Of a stretch of 64,000 nucleotides of DNA, positions 34,135 to 44,961 are shown piece after piece (positions within the stretch are counted from its first letter, which is position 1; every line of letters starts with the position of its first letter). This stretch comes from Histoplasma ohiense (Eukaryota; Ascomycota; Eurotiomycetes; Onygenales; Ajellomycetaceae). A model generated the notes under the pieces. The model saw only the letters and a list, made by a program, of their open reading frames with translations. It was not told where the DNA came from and searched no databases. The translations under genes and the position numbers were made by a program. Where the stretch lies: positions 1 through 64,000 of the forward strand of contig JAEVHH010000007.1 in the NCBI GenBank assembly GCA_017607445.1, in the 5' to 3' direction.

Positions 34135-37100
34135 AATATGAATGAGAGCTCAAGAAGCAGAAAGCTAGCTGGAGATTTGAGCAGAAGATGCAAGCAGACA
34201 CAATCATGATCTCTGTCATTGTAAATAGCTTAGTCAATGTACAAGCAATAGTAGACAGTGGTTTCCTTCACTACACTCTTATAGACATCCAGCTGATTGA
34301 GAAGCATAAGCTTCAGCATATTCTCTTTTTCAAACTGTATAAGCTCAGTGAATTTGACAGCCTCAGAGGATCCATCTTCTACAACATAGTAAGATTTAAT
34401 ATCAATGTAGAAGAACATGAGAAAAAGAATGTATACACATACAAAATACAAGACCTTGAGTACAATCTAATACTCAGCCTATCATAGCTCACAGAATTTG
34501 GAACCTTGTTGAATGCACACAACCACTGTCTTATTTTCTCAGAAGGCAACTGTGTTTACAAGAAGAATGTTGATAGAACTGCTGATCTCACTCAGATATC
34601 AGTGAAAGTGTACAAACTACTAACTCACCAAGTGCATGAGAAGAAGAACATCCAAGTGTTCACTGCTAGCATGATGAATATCAAGAAAGTGTTAGAAAAG
34701 TTAGAATCTAAAGATCTCAAGAAACTGTGTAAGAAACTATTCAAATTGTATGAAGACTTTGCAGATGTGTTCAATAAGAAAGAAGCTGAAAAGCTTCCCT
34801 CTCACTGAGAACTCAGTATAGATCATACAATTGAGCTCATCAAAAAAGATGATAAGAACCCACAATCACTCTGAAGTTCTCTCTACAGTATATCACACAA
34901 CAAGCTTCTCATTCTACAAAAAACACTCAATGAATTACTAGACAAAAACTTCATTCATATTAACAACTCACCCACTGCAGCATCTGTACTGTTTGTGAAG
35001 AAATCAGAAGATGGCTTACAATTCTGTGTTGATTATCAAGAACTCAATAAGATTACATGAAAGAACTGATACCCCCTCTCACTCATCAATGAAACACTCA
35101 AACAGATAGAAAAAGTAAAATGATTTACAAAACTTGACATCTCTGCAGCCTTCTACAAGATAAGAATTAATGAAGGTGATGAATAGCTAACTGTCTTTCA
35201 TACATATTACAGATTATATGAATAAACAGTGATTCTCTTTGAATTAGTGAATGCTCTGAGTACATTTCAGAAATACATTAACTGAGCTCTATGAGATCTG
35301 CTCAATAAAATTGTCTCAGTGTATATGAATGATATCTTGATCTTCACTGATGAATCATTCACTGAGTACTGTAAGCATGTATGACAAGTTCTTGACCATC
35401 TATGAAAAGCTGAACTGTAAGTGAACATTGACAAATGCAACTTCAAGATCAAGTCTATAATCTATCTAGAATTCATCATCAAAGCTGAAAAAGATATATG
35501 TATGAATTCTAAGAAGATGAAAGCAATTCTCAACTGAGAGACATCAGTCTCAGTAAAAGAGATTAGAAGCTTTCTAGAGTTTGTCAACTTCTACTGAAGA
35601 TTTATCAAGAACTTCTTCAATATTATATGACCACTAACAGATCTGATCTGAAAAGACATCATATTTCAATGAACTGATAAAGTGGATGCAGTATTCAAAA
35701 AGCTGAAGTGTATGTTCACAAACACTCTGATGCTGCAATCATTTGATTCAGATAAGCATACAATTCTCAAAACAGACACCTCAGATTATATAGTAGATGA
35801 GACACTGATGCAATATAACAATGAAGATGTTCTACAATTTTGTGTCTTTATCTTGAAAAAGATGTCACTCACTGAATGCAACTACAAGATCTATGACAAA
35901 AAGCTTTTAGTGATCATACAATATCTTGAAGAATGGGAATCTGAACTCATGAGTGTTGAGAGATTCAAGATTGTTACTGATCATAAAAATCTAGAGTACT
36001 TCACAATCACTTGTAAGCTCACTAAGAAATATATGTGTTGATCATTGTTTCTTAGTCATTTTTCATTCACAATTTGTTATTGATCTGAAGTAGAGAACAC
36101 TCTTGTGGATGCTCTGTCCCACTGAGAACAAGATATATCATCTGATGACTTGAATGACAGATGAAAACATCAAAAGTATTGATTAATCAACTCTGCAATC
36201 ATAGAAAGTTCTACACAATCAGATGAACTCTGCATACATATCAACCAGTTTCAAGCTCAAGAATTCTCACTCAAAGAACAATGAAGACTAGCAGCAGAGA
36301 CAGATGAATTCTGACAACAAGCTGCTGAAGCTGTACAAAACAAAGCATCTCAATTTCTCATAGATGTATACTCAAGAATGAATATCTCAGCATGTTCAAT
36401 TAATAATGACAACTGCTTATGCTTTCAAGATAGATGATGAATCCTCAATTCAGAATCTCTATAAATACAAATCATGCAAGAAATTCATGACTTGCTGATG
36501 ACTGAGCACTCAGAATGTGAAATCATGTACAACATTGTCATCTGAGAATTCTACTGATTAGATATGTTGAAAGACATACACTGATTTGTACACAACTGTG
36601 ATCACTGTGGCTCAGTAATGATATAATATAAACATCAAAAAAAGATGCTGAAGTTCTTATCTGTCTCTGACTGAATTTGATGTGATATAGCTATTGATTT
36701 TGCAGTTTTCTTACTCAAAAGTGGAGATTCTATGAACATTCTAGTCATTGTTAATTGACTCAGCAAGAGTGTAATACTACAGCTCTGTGACAAGATGAAT
36801 GCTGAAGTAGTTGCAGATGTCTTTGTCAGAAGCCTGTTCTATCATATACACAGTCTATCTTCATTCATTGTATCAGATAGAGACAGTCAATTCATCAGTG
36901 CACTCTGAATCTGTGTATGTCAATTATTAAGAATTGAACAAAAGTTATCAACAGTGTATCATTCAGAGACTGATGAAGCTACTGAGAGAATGATATAAAT
37001 GATAAAGAATATTCTTCATAAGTTCTGCAATTACATGCAAGACAACTGAAGCAATCTGCTGCCACATGCTGAGATTGTGATTAACAGTTGAGATTTCACT

Positions 37101-37766
37101 ACAACAGATGTAAGCTCATTCTTTCTTCTACACAGATACAACTTAGAGATTCTGAACTTCTCTGAAACTTTTTGAGAAACTGTGTACATCTGCAGCTTCA
37201 TACAAACAGCAGAGAACATTGTGAGCAAGCTGAAGAAAATTCACAAATGAACAGAAACTTCAATGATTAGTGTTCAGCAAAATTACAAAGATCAAATGAA
37301 CATCAGAAGAAGTTCTGCAATCTGATATTATATAGAAGACAAAGTCTGACTGAATCTCAAGAATATAAGAACAGATTATCTCTCATATACACTAGATTAT
37401 CACCACACTAAATATACAGTGAAGAAAGTGTTAGACACACACAATTATTGACTCAACACTCTGTCTGATATTCATAATGTCTTTCATATAAATCTGCTCT
37501 GATCTGCAGTTGAGAATTCATTCCCCTCACAGAGAATCTCTGATTGACAGTCACTCATCATTGTAGAAGAAGACAATGAACTTGAGTGAGAAATTGAAGC
37601 AATTCTTGATAATAGAATCAACTGCTGCTGCTGTGAATATCTTATCAAATGAGTAGAATATGATTGTCTGATCTGAGAATCTGTGTCTGTCTTGAAGAAC
37701 ATCATCACTCTCAACATCTATGAGTCCTCACTCACTCTGATAGAGGGGGATAATGTGATGGATTAG
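34122..37766 (+). pseudogene. pol: Element A4 pol, broken by stops
   Basis: The frame is -1 to gag and overlaps its end. In order: protease (AIVDSGFLHYTLIDIQL, 34240-34300, DSG intact); RT with FCVDYQELNK, FTKLDISAAFYKI and VYMNDILIFTD (YMND, first catalytic Asp lost); RNase H (KTDTSDYIVDETLMQY); a long integrase with FIVSDRDSQF and a TDEATERM block; and a C-terminal chromodomain (EIEAILDNRI...CEYLIK). It ends at TAG 37764-37766, 13 bp inside the 3' LTR. Frequent TGA codons replace Trp (FYW, NW and INW positions). A functional ancestor would have made Gag-Pol. Confidence 0.9.
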
Positions 37767-38350
37767 TATTTATTAGTAATTAACTTATGCAATCAACTTC
37801 TCTTCTACATTCACTTATTTCTGACTGTTGTTATTTTATGTAATTCTTGATGTTCTTCTGCTTCATGCTCTGTGTTTGTATAGTTTCTAATGATTCTTCT
37901 ATATAGCTTTTAACATTCTTCTGTTCTGTGCTCTGTGCTTGTATAGTCTCTAACAATTCTTCTGTGTAGTTTCTTACATTCTCTCACTCTGTATTCTGTG
38001 CTTGTGTAGTCTCTAACAATTCTTCTGTATAGTTTCTTATATTCTTCTGCTCTGTGTTCTGCACTTGTGTAGTCTCTAATGATTCTTCTATATAGCTCTC
38101 AATGATTTCTCTGTCTCACATTCTGTGCTCATATAGCTTCTAACAATTCTTATACATATCTCTTAATGTTCTTCTGCTCTGTGCTTCACTGTGGAGTGGC
38201 TTCTGATATTCTTTCACTCTGAACTTTTCTCTATAAGAATCTTTTTTGTATGATCTTTTTTTCTGATTTCTTTTCTCTTTCTTTTCTTAATCAATTTGTA
38301 ATCTGTAATTAGGATAGTATCAAATCGTTAATCAAAGTACACTCATTACA
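37754..38350 (+). repeat. Element A4 3' LTR
   Basis: 597 bp, TGTGATGGATTAG to ACTCATTACA, equal in length to the 5' LTR. The last codons of pol reach into it. It is followed by the duplicated GTGAC and then Helitron 1 sequence. Confidence 0.94.
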
Positions 38351-38780
38351 GTGACAGTTCAATTTACTGTGAGTTGAGCACAGAAGCAGCTATATTCTTC
38401 AATGATAGATGAAAGATTTGAACTGAATATATCTCATATATACAATACTGAGTTTGACAGCATATAGAGTATGTACAGAATAATGCATTGAATTGAGATC
38501 ATTCAAACACACTGAGAGAATGAGAATCCCCACACACTGAGCAGAGATGCATTAAGTATATTAATGAATGTATATAGATTATAACAAATATAGAGAAGAG
38601 TATAAAGAATATAAATACAGTAGAGAACATCTGTAAAGAAAAGAATGAAGATTAATATCAGAACTGTACAGATCACAGAGTCATTCATGAATTTGATAGA
38701 GTTAACATAATATCACATAAGATCATATTACAGTATTTTTTTTAGGGAAAAAGTTGGTTTTTCTATAATATAAAGAGAGA

Positions 38781-39149
38781 TTGCTCTGATATAGATTCAA
38801 TTGATTTGTTGAATAGAAAGAGAAGTGATTTCACTGATTTCAACAGTGGATTTGTCAATTCAAGAGGATTTAAGAGCAATCACAAGAGCTCTTGTGGCAA
38901 TTTCAGTATTAGAAGCCATGATCTTGAGAATGAAGAAAGTGAGAAACATTGCAATAAGCAGAGAATCTCATATAAATAGAATGAGGGGTTGTTTTTTTAT
39001 ATTCTCATACAGTGGTGGTGCTTGCTAGCCAATATAGTGGTAAATTAATGGATAACGCTAATCAAAACTTTTGAGAGGATCCTCCGTAATGCAGTTTCAT
39101 TCTCACACATTTAGCTTGATAATTAGACCCCCCCGTTCTGGAAGAACGA
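38781..39149. other. Left edge of the gene island, no clear gene
   Basis: After the Helitron 5' end the sequence is still AT-rich to about 39040, then becomes CpG-containing. A small open frame at 38825-39028 (MISLISTVDLSIQEDLRAITRAL) has no recognisable content. I see nothing else supportable. Confidence 0.4.
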
Positions 39150-39587
39150 CTACTGACATCGCGTTATAGTTGCTTTGACCTCTACAGCATCGCCAACTCG
39201 GCTCGATTTCTCCTCGCCAAAGCTGCGCCGTGATGGCCTAGACCCCGGCAAGAGTGATATGAAAAACGAGTCTTTTTGGATTTCCATCGCCCAATGCGGA
39301 CAGTGGTCGATCACCCTGTGTACCATCACGTAGACTATGTGTGGGATGCCTCGGAAAAGACCAGTATGCAAAGTGCAGTCGGGGGCGCTGTCGGAGGCAT
39401 GGGGAAACTTGCGTCGATCACCGTGGGAGAGCGAGTGCGATACACGTCCAGCTTGAGTCCGTGCATCCTCAAAATAGTAGATTAACAAAATGAGGATGGC
39501 ATACCCCCTTGTCTGTCGAAAACGCCCATTTGAGGCGCGCAGGAGAGTTGCTGCCCGAGAGCTATAAATCACACTGCATTGCTCCAT
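39150..39587 (-). CDS. Possible hypothetical ORF or gene remnant
   Basis: A 145-codon minus-strand frame in CpG-containing, non-mutated sequence. The opposite strand also has an open frame at 39276-39485 (MDFHRPMRTVVDHPVYHHVDYVW), which looks equally protein-like, with a Gly-rich SAVGGAVGGMGKLASITVGE segment. I recognise neither; at most one is real. No clear introns or signal peptide. It could be a decayed gene captured in the island. Confidence 0.25.
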   Translation of the reverse strand: MEQCSVIYSSRAATLLRASNGRFRQTRGYAILILLIYYFEDARTQAGRVSHSLSHGDRRKFPHASDSAPDCTLHTGLFRGIPHIVYVMVHRVIDHCPHWAMEIQKDSFFISLLPGSRPSRRSFGEEKSSRVGDAVEVKATITRCQ

Positions 39588-39638
39588 CCGCGACTGATCA
39601 TTTCAAAATGAACCAACTTGGCTGCCTTTGTATGAAAA

Positions 39639-40082
39639 ATGTATTCTAACATTTCATATGCACTTCTGTCAGCAGTGCTCATCATACTAAGTGTGATGCA
39701 TCTCATCTCACTTACTGTTCACCGCTCCCAGCCTCACCGTTTACTTGAGATATCAATCTTCATTCTCTTTATCTGTATCAATGCTGTTGTCATTGGCATT
39801 GGTCTATCAGGCTTAAGGCGTGGAGATACACCAGCATTTTATTATCCCTTGAGAATATGTACAGCATTCCCGCTAGCTCTAGAGGTATGCTATTCCCAGT
39901 CTCTTAATTTAAGACATGTGACAGTTTTCTTCTGTCTCTTGTCAGTCTTTTCAGTAACAAAATTCACTGGTGATTTCAGCTTCAGTGATCTGATAAAGGC
40001 TGTGTTGATGTCCTTGAGTGAATGGGAGGGCATTGATGGCTCCATGACCACTCAACCTGTGCAGTACACACACATAGAGTAA
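39639..40082 (+). CDS. Small hydrophobic membrane protein, unknown function
   Basis: A 147-codon frame beginning MYSNISYALLSAVLIIL. Hydrophobic segments at about residues 7-27, 36-58, 66-82 and 90-106 suggest three or four membrane helices; the tail is polar and acidic. A TATAAA lies upstream at about 39563, and a short upstream ATG frame (39608-39646) overlaps the start. A 42-bp in-frame stretch GTATGC...GTGACAG at about 39884-39925 looks like an intron but is also translatable, so the length could be 133 residues. No family recognised. Confidence 0.5.
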   Translation: MYSNISYALLSAVLIILSVMHLISLTVHRSQPHRLLEISIFILFICINAVVIGIGLSGLRRGDTPAFYYPLRICTAFPLALEVCYSQSLNLRHVTVFFCLLSVFSVTKFTGDFSFSDLIKAVLMSLSEWEGIDGSMTTQPVQYTHIE

Positions 40083-40164
40083 TCGCAGATGACATGCAAT
40101 GATGTTGAACAAGTTAGAGGGTTAAAATTATATGAAAAACAGTTGGAAAAGTGGAAAATTCAAA

Positions 40165-40368
40165 TGTACCCCTACGTTCGTGGGTAGTTGTAAGGATGAG
40201 GGGGACTCATGCGAGTGCGGAGTGGGATCGCGATGAGAACATTAAGGGTTACACAGAGGAATCATTAGGAACTACACGAGCGCAGAGCGGGATCGCGATG
40301 AGGGCGAACAGGTGTAGAAGGGGAGTTTGTTGCGTAAGTTAACTACTAACGGGTGCTAATCCGTCACA
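40165..40368 (-). repeat. CpG-rich LTR-A relic
   Basis: This 204-bp piece ends GGGTGCTAATCCGTCACA, the family A LTR terminus, and contains one GAGGAATCATTAGGAACTAC tandem-unit remnant, but keeps many CpGs (GCGAGTGCGG, GGATCGCGATGAG, GAGCGCAGAGCG). It has a large internal deletion relative to the 533-597 bp LTRs. No target duplication is evident. It is the best-preserved LTR sequence in the window and shows what the others looked like before mutation. Confidence 0.8.
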
Positions 40369-40582
40369 AGAAGATTGCAAAGTAAATTTTATTCCTGTGG
40401 TTCTTTTTTTCACAACAATTATAGATTTGGTTTTATAAAAAAAAAAGGAATAGATAACTAAGATAAGCCAGTGTGAAGAAAAAACAACAGTGATTCTTTC
40501 TGTCAATCACCTAGTCTCATGGTATCTTTCATCTCAATTGAATCAACACCAGCACACAAACAGAAAAGAACGAGTGAGCGAG

Positions 40583-40588
<6 letters not shown>

Positions 40589-40623
<35 letters not shown>
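40589..40623 (+). repeat. Poly(A) tract of about 35 bases
   Basis: An uninterrupted A run between the LTR-A relic and the 3' end of the cyclin gene. It could be a microsatellite or the tail of an old retroposed sequence; no coding body is recognisable next to it. Confidence 0.85.
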
Positions 40624-40625
<2 letters not shown>

Positions 40626-40734
40626 CAAAACTCTATATTTATTTGATCCCTGGTGGTAAATAGTGTCCCATTGTCTACTCCTTTGACAATGCTATATCTC
40701 ATAATGAAGGGGACAATCCGGATCAATAAAATCG

Positions 40735-42599
40735 TTAGGGAGGGGTCGGGGTTAGCGAAACATTTCCTTGCACGAGAAATTCCCCTCGGATAGGACACCG
40801 TTGGATATGAGGGCCCTCCTTCGCTCGGCGGCCTGTCATGCTGAAGGAGTCTTGACTCTCGCCAGGGCTCTGTGGCTGCTGAGGCAGTTGCTGCTGCTGT
40901 TGCGCTACCACTTCTCTCGCATAGAACTCAACAAGCATTGTCCCATAGGCTTCCAGCTCTTCAACGGGAACGGCAAGACGGAAGTCATTTAGGAGGAGGA
41001 ATTGAAGTTCAAGATGGTTAAGCTCGAGGAGAGGGAGGCCACCAACCTAGAATAAATTTGTCAATTACAACTGAAACCGAATCGAGTCACAAAAAGGCGG
41101 GAACCTGGGTCTACCTTGGCGTATCTAGAGTTGGTGTAGAAGACATCAGAAAAAAACTTGCTCGCACAAGTCACACCTGCGATAACTAGGCGGTGGATGT
41201 TGAAACTGTCCACCACAAAGTAATGAGGGAGACTGAGTATGTCGTCTTCACATGTTTCCAGAGCAGTGCTAGAAGGCACGATGGACTGTGAATCTATTGC
41301 GGAAGGTGTGGATGGGGAGGGTGGATCGGTGTCTCGCGCCCGCATCTGAATGGAGGAGGGGGGCGTGACGATAGAATCGCGTGTAGTGGGACGGTTTGAA
41401 GTAACCGTAGACGGGAAGGAGGGTGAGGAAGAAGAATGTGGGCCCACACCGCTCCTGTATTGATCGGACCTCTGTTGCAAGCTGTGGATAAAACCTGTAT
41501 TTGCCATCTCGGTCATGCGGTCGAAGTAGACTAGCAGGCTTAGGAAAACTTCATAGGTGGTTGGGCAGTACTTGTGTATGCGGCTCAGATAACTCAGAAT
41601 AGTAATGCTTGGGACGTTTTTTCCATGGAAGGCGAGCACGCTAGTAGTCTGAGCACTGATGCCTCGTGTGTTGTCAACTGGCGGAATGCTCTGATGGCTA
41701 TGTTGATGTTGCTGATCATTGGTTGTGGTTATCTTGGTCAACAGGCCAGCAACCATTTCGATGATATCCGTGACTGGCATCGAGCTGATCTCGTACTGGC
41801 GGCCGACATCCTGCCGGCAACGGCCGCCGTTGCCTTGGTCTTGAGCCTGGAAGCGTCTGGATGAGGCGAGGATCTCCTCGTTGGCAAAGCTGCGAATATG
41901 GGACAAGCCATGGACCTGGATGCGACTCGGTGTGGCTATTTCAGAGGGACCCAAGGAGTGCAGTGAACGGTAAGTTGGGTGCAACCTAGGAGACGAATGG
42001 CCGGATGGATGATCATTATCCAAGCCAGAAGGCGTGTTGGATAAGGGAAAGCCAGCCTGGTTGAAGCCAAGGCTATTTTGGAGAGGATGCTGACAGTCGG
42101 CAGACCGATCGCGATCTGGGAGGCCGCAGGGTTTGGGAAGCGAAGTCATCGACACAGCTGAGATTGGAGGCCCTGATGTTTGAGCGGGTGGCGGATCATT
42201 CTGTGAATCGTGTACGAGCGAAGGATTCACGGTGGGCGCGGAGGACGACGAGGAGGAGGGGTAGGAGGCTGGCTGAGGAACGGGGTCGGTATGTGGAACA
42301 ACTTGCGAAGAATGGGAAGAGGAAGGGTGGAAGGGCGAGGGCGAAGGGGAGGTTGACAAACTGGACGTGGTGGAGTTGGGAGCGGCAGAGCCTAGCTGGC
42401 TAGAAATGGGCTTGGGTGGAGGGGTATGTGAACGCTGATGGGAGCAACGACGTAGATTCGAGGGGGGATGAGAAGACAATTGCGAATGTTGGCAACCAGA
42501 CTCAGATGCAGGCTCAGAAGCAGCAGACACAGATATGAATTGGCCCACCGACGCGTTGAGCATGGCTAAGACGGACAGCTGCAGATCCCATATTACCAT
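40735..42599 (-). CDS. Pho80/PREG-like cyclin (Pho85-type CDK partner)
   Basis: Two exons: 42599-41115 and 41046-40735, split by a 68-bp GT-AG intron (41047-41114) whose removal joins NSRYAK to VGGLPLLELNHLEL. The 598-residue product has a long Ser/Pro/Gln-rich N-terminal half and a Pho80-type cyclin box from about residue 320 (ITILSYLSRIHKYCPTTYEVFL, then a Ser/Pro-rich insertion, then DSFNIHRLVIAGVTCASKFF and ELQFLLLNDFRL), ending in a Gln-rich tail. Such cyclins bind Pho85-like kinases; in Neurospora PREG restrains the phosphate regulator NUC-1. I chose the first ATG; an alternative start is 42563. No stops or RIP-like damage are seen, so it is probably functional. The exact paralogue is uncertain. 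Confidence 0.85.
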
Positions 42600-43000
42600 A
42601 GGAATGCAGGGGAAGAGGCAAGCATCGTTTGACTGCTTCTCTGAAAGAGGGTTGGGGAGAGGTGAAAAAAGGTCAAACAAAGCTGGAACTATTATTTAGT
42701 TCTTTACAGAGACAGCCTTGTGGGATATGAGTAAGAGGAACACCGGTGATGTTTGCGATCACTGATCAATTATCTTGGTGATGGCATGTAACCTGTTTAC
42801 TTCGCTTTCACTACGGAGTAAAGTTTGTGAAAACAGAATTTTCCAGCACCCCTTTGAAAATTAGTAGTAAACCAGTGCAAATATAGTGCAAATATTCCTG
42901 TATCTCTAGAATCATTGACTTATTAATTCAAATATCATTTGAATATATATTTTTCTTACCTTTATCATGAAATATGTCAAAATACTCTCTCAAATCAGTG

Positions 43001-43120
43001 TGTGGCAGGTTAGCACTGATTAGTAATTAGCTGATACAACCCTATTACCACCAAGCGCCGTGGTGGTATAGAGGGCACAAATCACCCAATCCAATCCCCC
43101 CAACACAATCAACCTTTATG
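43001..43120 (+). repeat. Divergent LTR-A-like fragment with a GC-rich hairpin
   Basis: TGTGGCAGGTTAGCACTGATTAGTAATTAG matches the start of the family A LTR (given as two overlapping parts: TGTGGCAGGTTAGCACTGAT, then TAGTAATTAG). Similarity resumes at CACAATCAACCTT, with about 60 unrelated bases between. That insert holds a perfect 8-bp stem TACCACCA/TGGTGGTA (43046-43053 and 43061-43068) around AGCGCCG. No target duplication identified. Confidence 0.55.
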
Positions 43121-43268
43121 AAAGTCCTGCTTCTCATAATTCTACTTCACAATTATACAATCACTAATATTTTTCGGCTCTATACTTTACTATATTACTA
43201 CGGTCAGCTTGCCTCTATCACCCCCCTTCTGGGGGTGGGCAAACAACCCTCTAAATCCCAGGGGAGCT

Positions 43269-43988
43269 TCATGGAACATGCAGCTGGGGCAGGACGGAGC
43301 AAGAAGCTCTTAGGGTATTATATATGTCATCGATGAATATAATTGCTATATATAATTGCTCACAACCCATATCTCTACATGTTGTATGCCCAGTACACTG
43401 AACATCAGAACAAGGTATAATCCGCTGTAGTAATGAATGATGTCTTATTGGAGAAAATATTCTTTGACTCTTCTGTAAAAGTGGGAGGGGATAAAGATCT
43501 GTGGATGGATGCCAAATTACCTTCTCTTCAACCGCAAAGCCATCAATATTATTCCATATATTTAATAAATGATCATTAATATCTTTTGAATACAAGCTAG
43601 CAATAGCTCTCAAATGACTATTATTTAATCTTCTATAGTCAAGAACATTGCCAGTTTCATCAAATGATCGCAATATACCATCATCAGCTAGATGTAAAAT
43701 CCCATTGGTATCAGTTTCCACACTGTACTGTACAAGCATATCATATACTTCTCTTTTAATTATCCTGTTTAACTCTGCCACAAAAGTTAGAATATAAATT
43801 ACTAGCATATTTGAAATGAATATAGAAAATTATGATTCATGAAGAATGAAAGAATGAAAAAGAATGAAAGAAAGAGGGGAAAAGACAGAAATGCTCATAC
43901 CTGATGGTAAAGTAGTATTGCTGGTTGCTGGAACCAAGCATATAGCAATTATAAGTAGATTGAAAATGGTTGAAAGAACTAATCTCAT
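43269..43988 (-). CDS. Small secreted protein, unknown function
   Basis: Two exons, 43988-43901 and 43774-43269, with a 126-bp GT-AG intron (GTATGAGC...GTGGCAG). The 197-residue product starts with a clear signal peptide (MRLVLSTIFNLLIIAICLVP, cleavage probably after ATS). A hydrophilic middle follows, with a C-terminal Cys cluster CSDVQCTGHTTCRDMGC (about residues 149-165) resembling the Cys pattern of many fungal small secreted proteins. An in-frame ATG at 44030 exists, but 43988 puts the hydrophobic core at the N-terminus. A second intron starting GTGAGC after DMG is possible and would change the last 30 residues. A role as effector or cell-wall protein is only inference. Confidence 0.65.
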
Positions 43989-44449
43989 GATAAATGAAAA
44001 ATATGTGCATTTAACCGTTTTTTCTACCACACAGTGATTTATCTATTTAAAGCAAGAGTTAACTACATGTTTAAATGTCTCACCTGGTATTCATTTGGCC
44101 TACGTGGTCAAAATCTTAGGATAATGACACGCGATAATCGCTTTAACAGCGTGACGAGAAGGCCACTAATTACACTGACTTTGCAGCAAGTGGGACCTGC
44201 TGCTGATTTAGAAGAGAATCTGTAGAAGGATAACATTGTTGTGTCATTGTTAACTATCTAAGCAACAGCAACACAATATGTTGGGTGGTACGTGCTTGGA
44301 GTAGTTAGCCGTCGTAATGCCTCGGAATTTCTATGAGAATAGTGCTATATATGGTTATTGAAGTTATAAAGGTGATATAGAGGTAAAACAGAAATAACTA
44401 CGTTGTAGAGATGATCTAACAGTTAAATAGATAGAAATCACTACTGATA
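43989..44449. other. Right edge of the gene island, upstream of the secreted protein gene
   Basis: Probable promoter region of the minus-strand secreted protein gene. It contains a few CpG-bearing stretches (44100-44160, 44285-44325) and becomes AT-rich towards the Helitron 2 end at 44450. The plus-strand frame at 44034-44225 has no support. Confidence 0.4.
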
Positions 44450-44570
44450 TCTCTCTTTATATTATAGAAAAACCAACTTTTTCTCTGAAAAAAATACTGT
44501 AACATGACCTCACATGATATCACATGAACCCCATCAAATCCATGAATGGATTGAACAGCTCTCTGTACAT

Positions 44571-44961
44571 GTAATGAGTGTACAGACTGTGTACTTCAAT
44601 TAACAATCTAGCACTATTCTAAATACAGATTATGAATTGATTAAGAAAAAAATCAGAAGAAAAATTTGTACAAAGAGAATTCTTATAGAGAGAAAATCAG
44701 AATAAAAAAAGCTGTCTCACAGTGAAACACAGAACAGAAAAACATTAAAAATTATATAAAAAATTTATTAGAACTATATAAATGTGAAGTATGAAATAGA
44801 AGAAATTACACAGAAAAATTATTAGAGACTATATATAAGTATAGAATATAATAATAGAAATAAATAGATACAGAAGAGAAGTTGATTGTATAAATAATGA
44901 ATAGATACAGAAAAGAAATTAATTATATAAATTAACTACTAACAGATACTAATCTATTATA
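44571..44961 (-). repeat. Decayed solo LTR-A in Helitron 2
   Basis: TGTAATGAGTGTAC to CTAATCTATTATA, about 391 bp, shortened internally compared with the 533-597 bp forms. It is flanked by GTACA (44566-44570) and ATACA (44962-44966), a 5-bp duplication with one G/A change. The same site in Helitron 1 is empty. Confidence 0.75.

Larger units (their letters stand above)
32148..38350 (+). mobile_element. Gypsy element A, complete copy A4
   Basis: A 6203-bp plus-strand element has 597-bp LTRs (32148-32744 and 37754-38350), leader, gag, pol and a 5-bp target duplication GTGAC (32143-32147 and 38351-38355). It is inserted in Helitron 1; joining the flanks restores the match with Helitron 2. A purine tract TAGAGGGGGATAA precedes the 3' LTR. 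It is heavily mutated with many stops. Confidence 0.96.
31497..38780 (-). mobile_element. Helitron 1 (5' part), interrupted by element A4
   Basis: Minus-strand Helitron with 5' end at 38780: TCTCTCTTTATATTATAG, preceded by host A, fitting the Helitron rule of a 5' TC end inserted at A^T. The sequence matches Helitron 2 in inverted orientation: 38360-38780 with 44450-45276, and 31500-32147 with 58000-58640. Element A4 sits inside with GTGAC duplicated (32143-32147 and 38351-38355). The 3' part and CTRR end are missing; LINE sequence replaces them at 31496. Confidence 0.72.

Noticed and set aside
41574..42403. Plus-strand open frames opposite the cyclin gene
   Set aside because: Shadow frames of the GC-rich cyclin exon on the minus strand.
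43046..43068. tRNA-like sequence around GTGGTGGTATAGAGG
   Set aside because: No cloverleaf can be drawn around it; only a simple 8-bp hairpin is supported.
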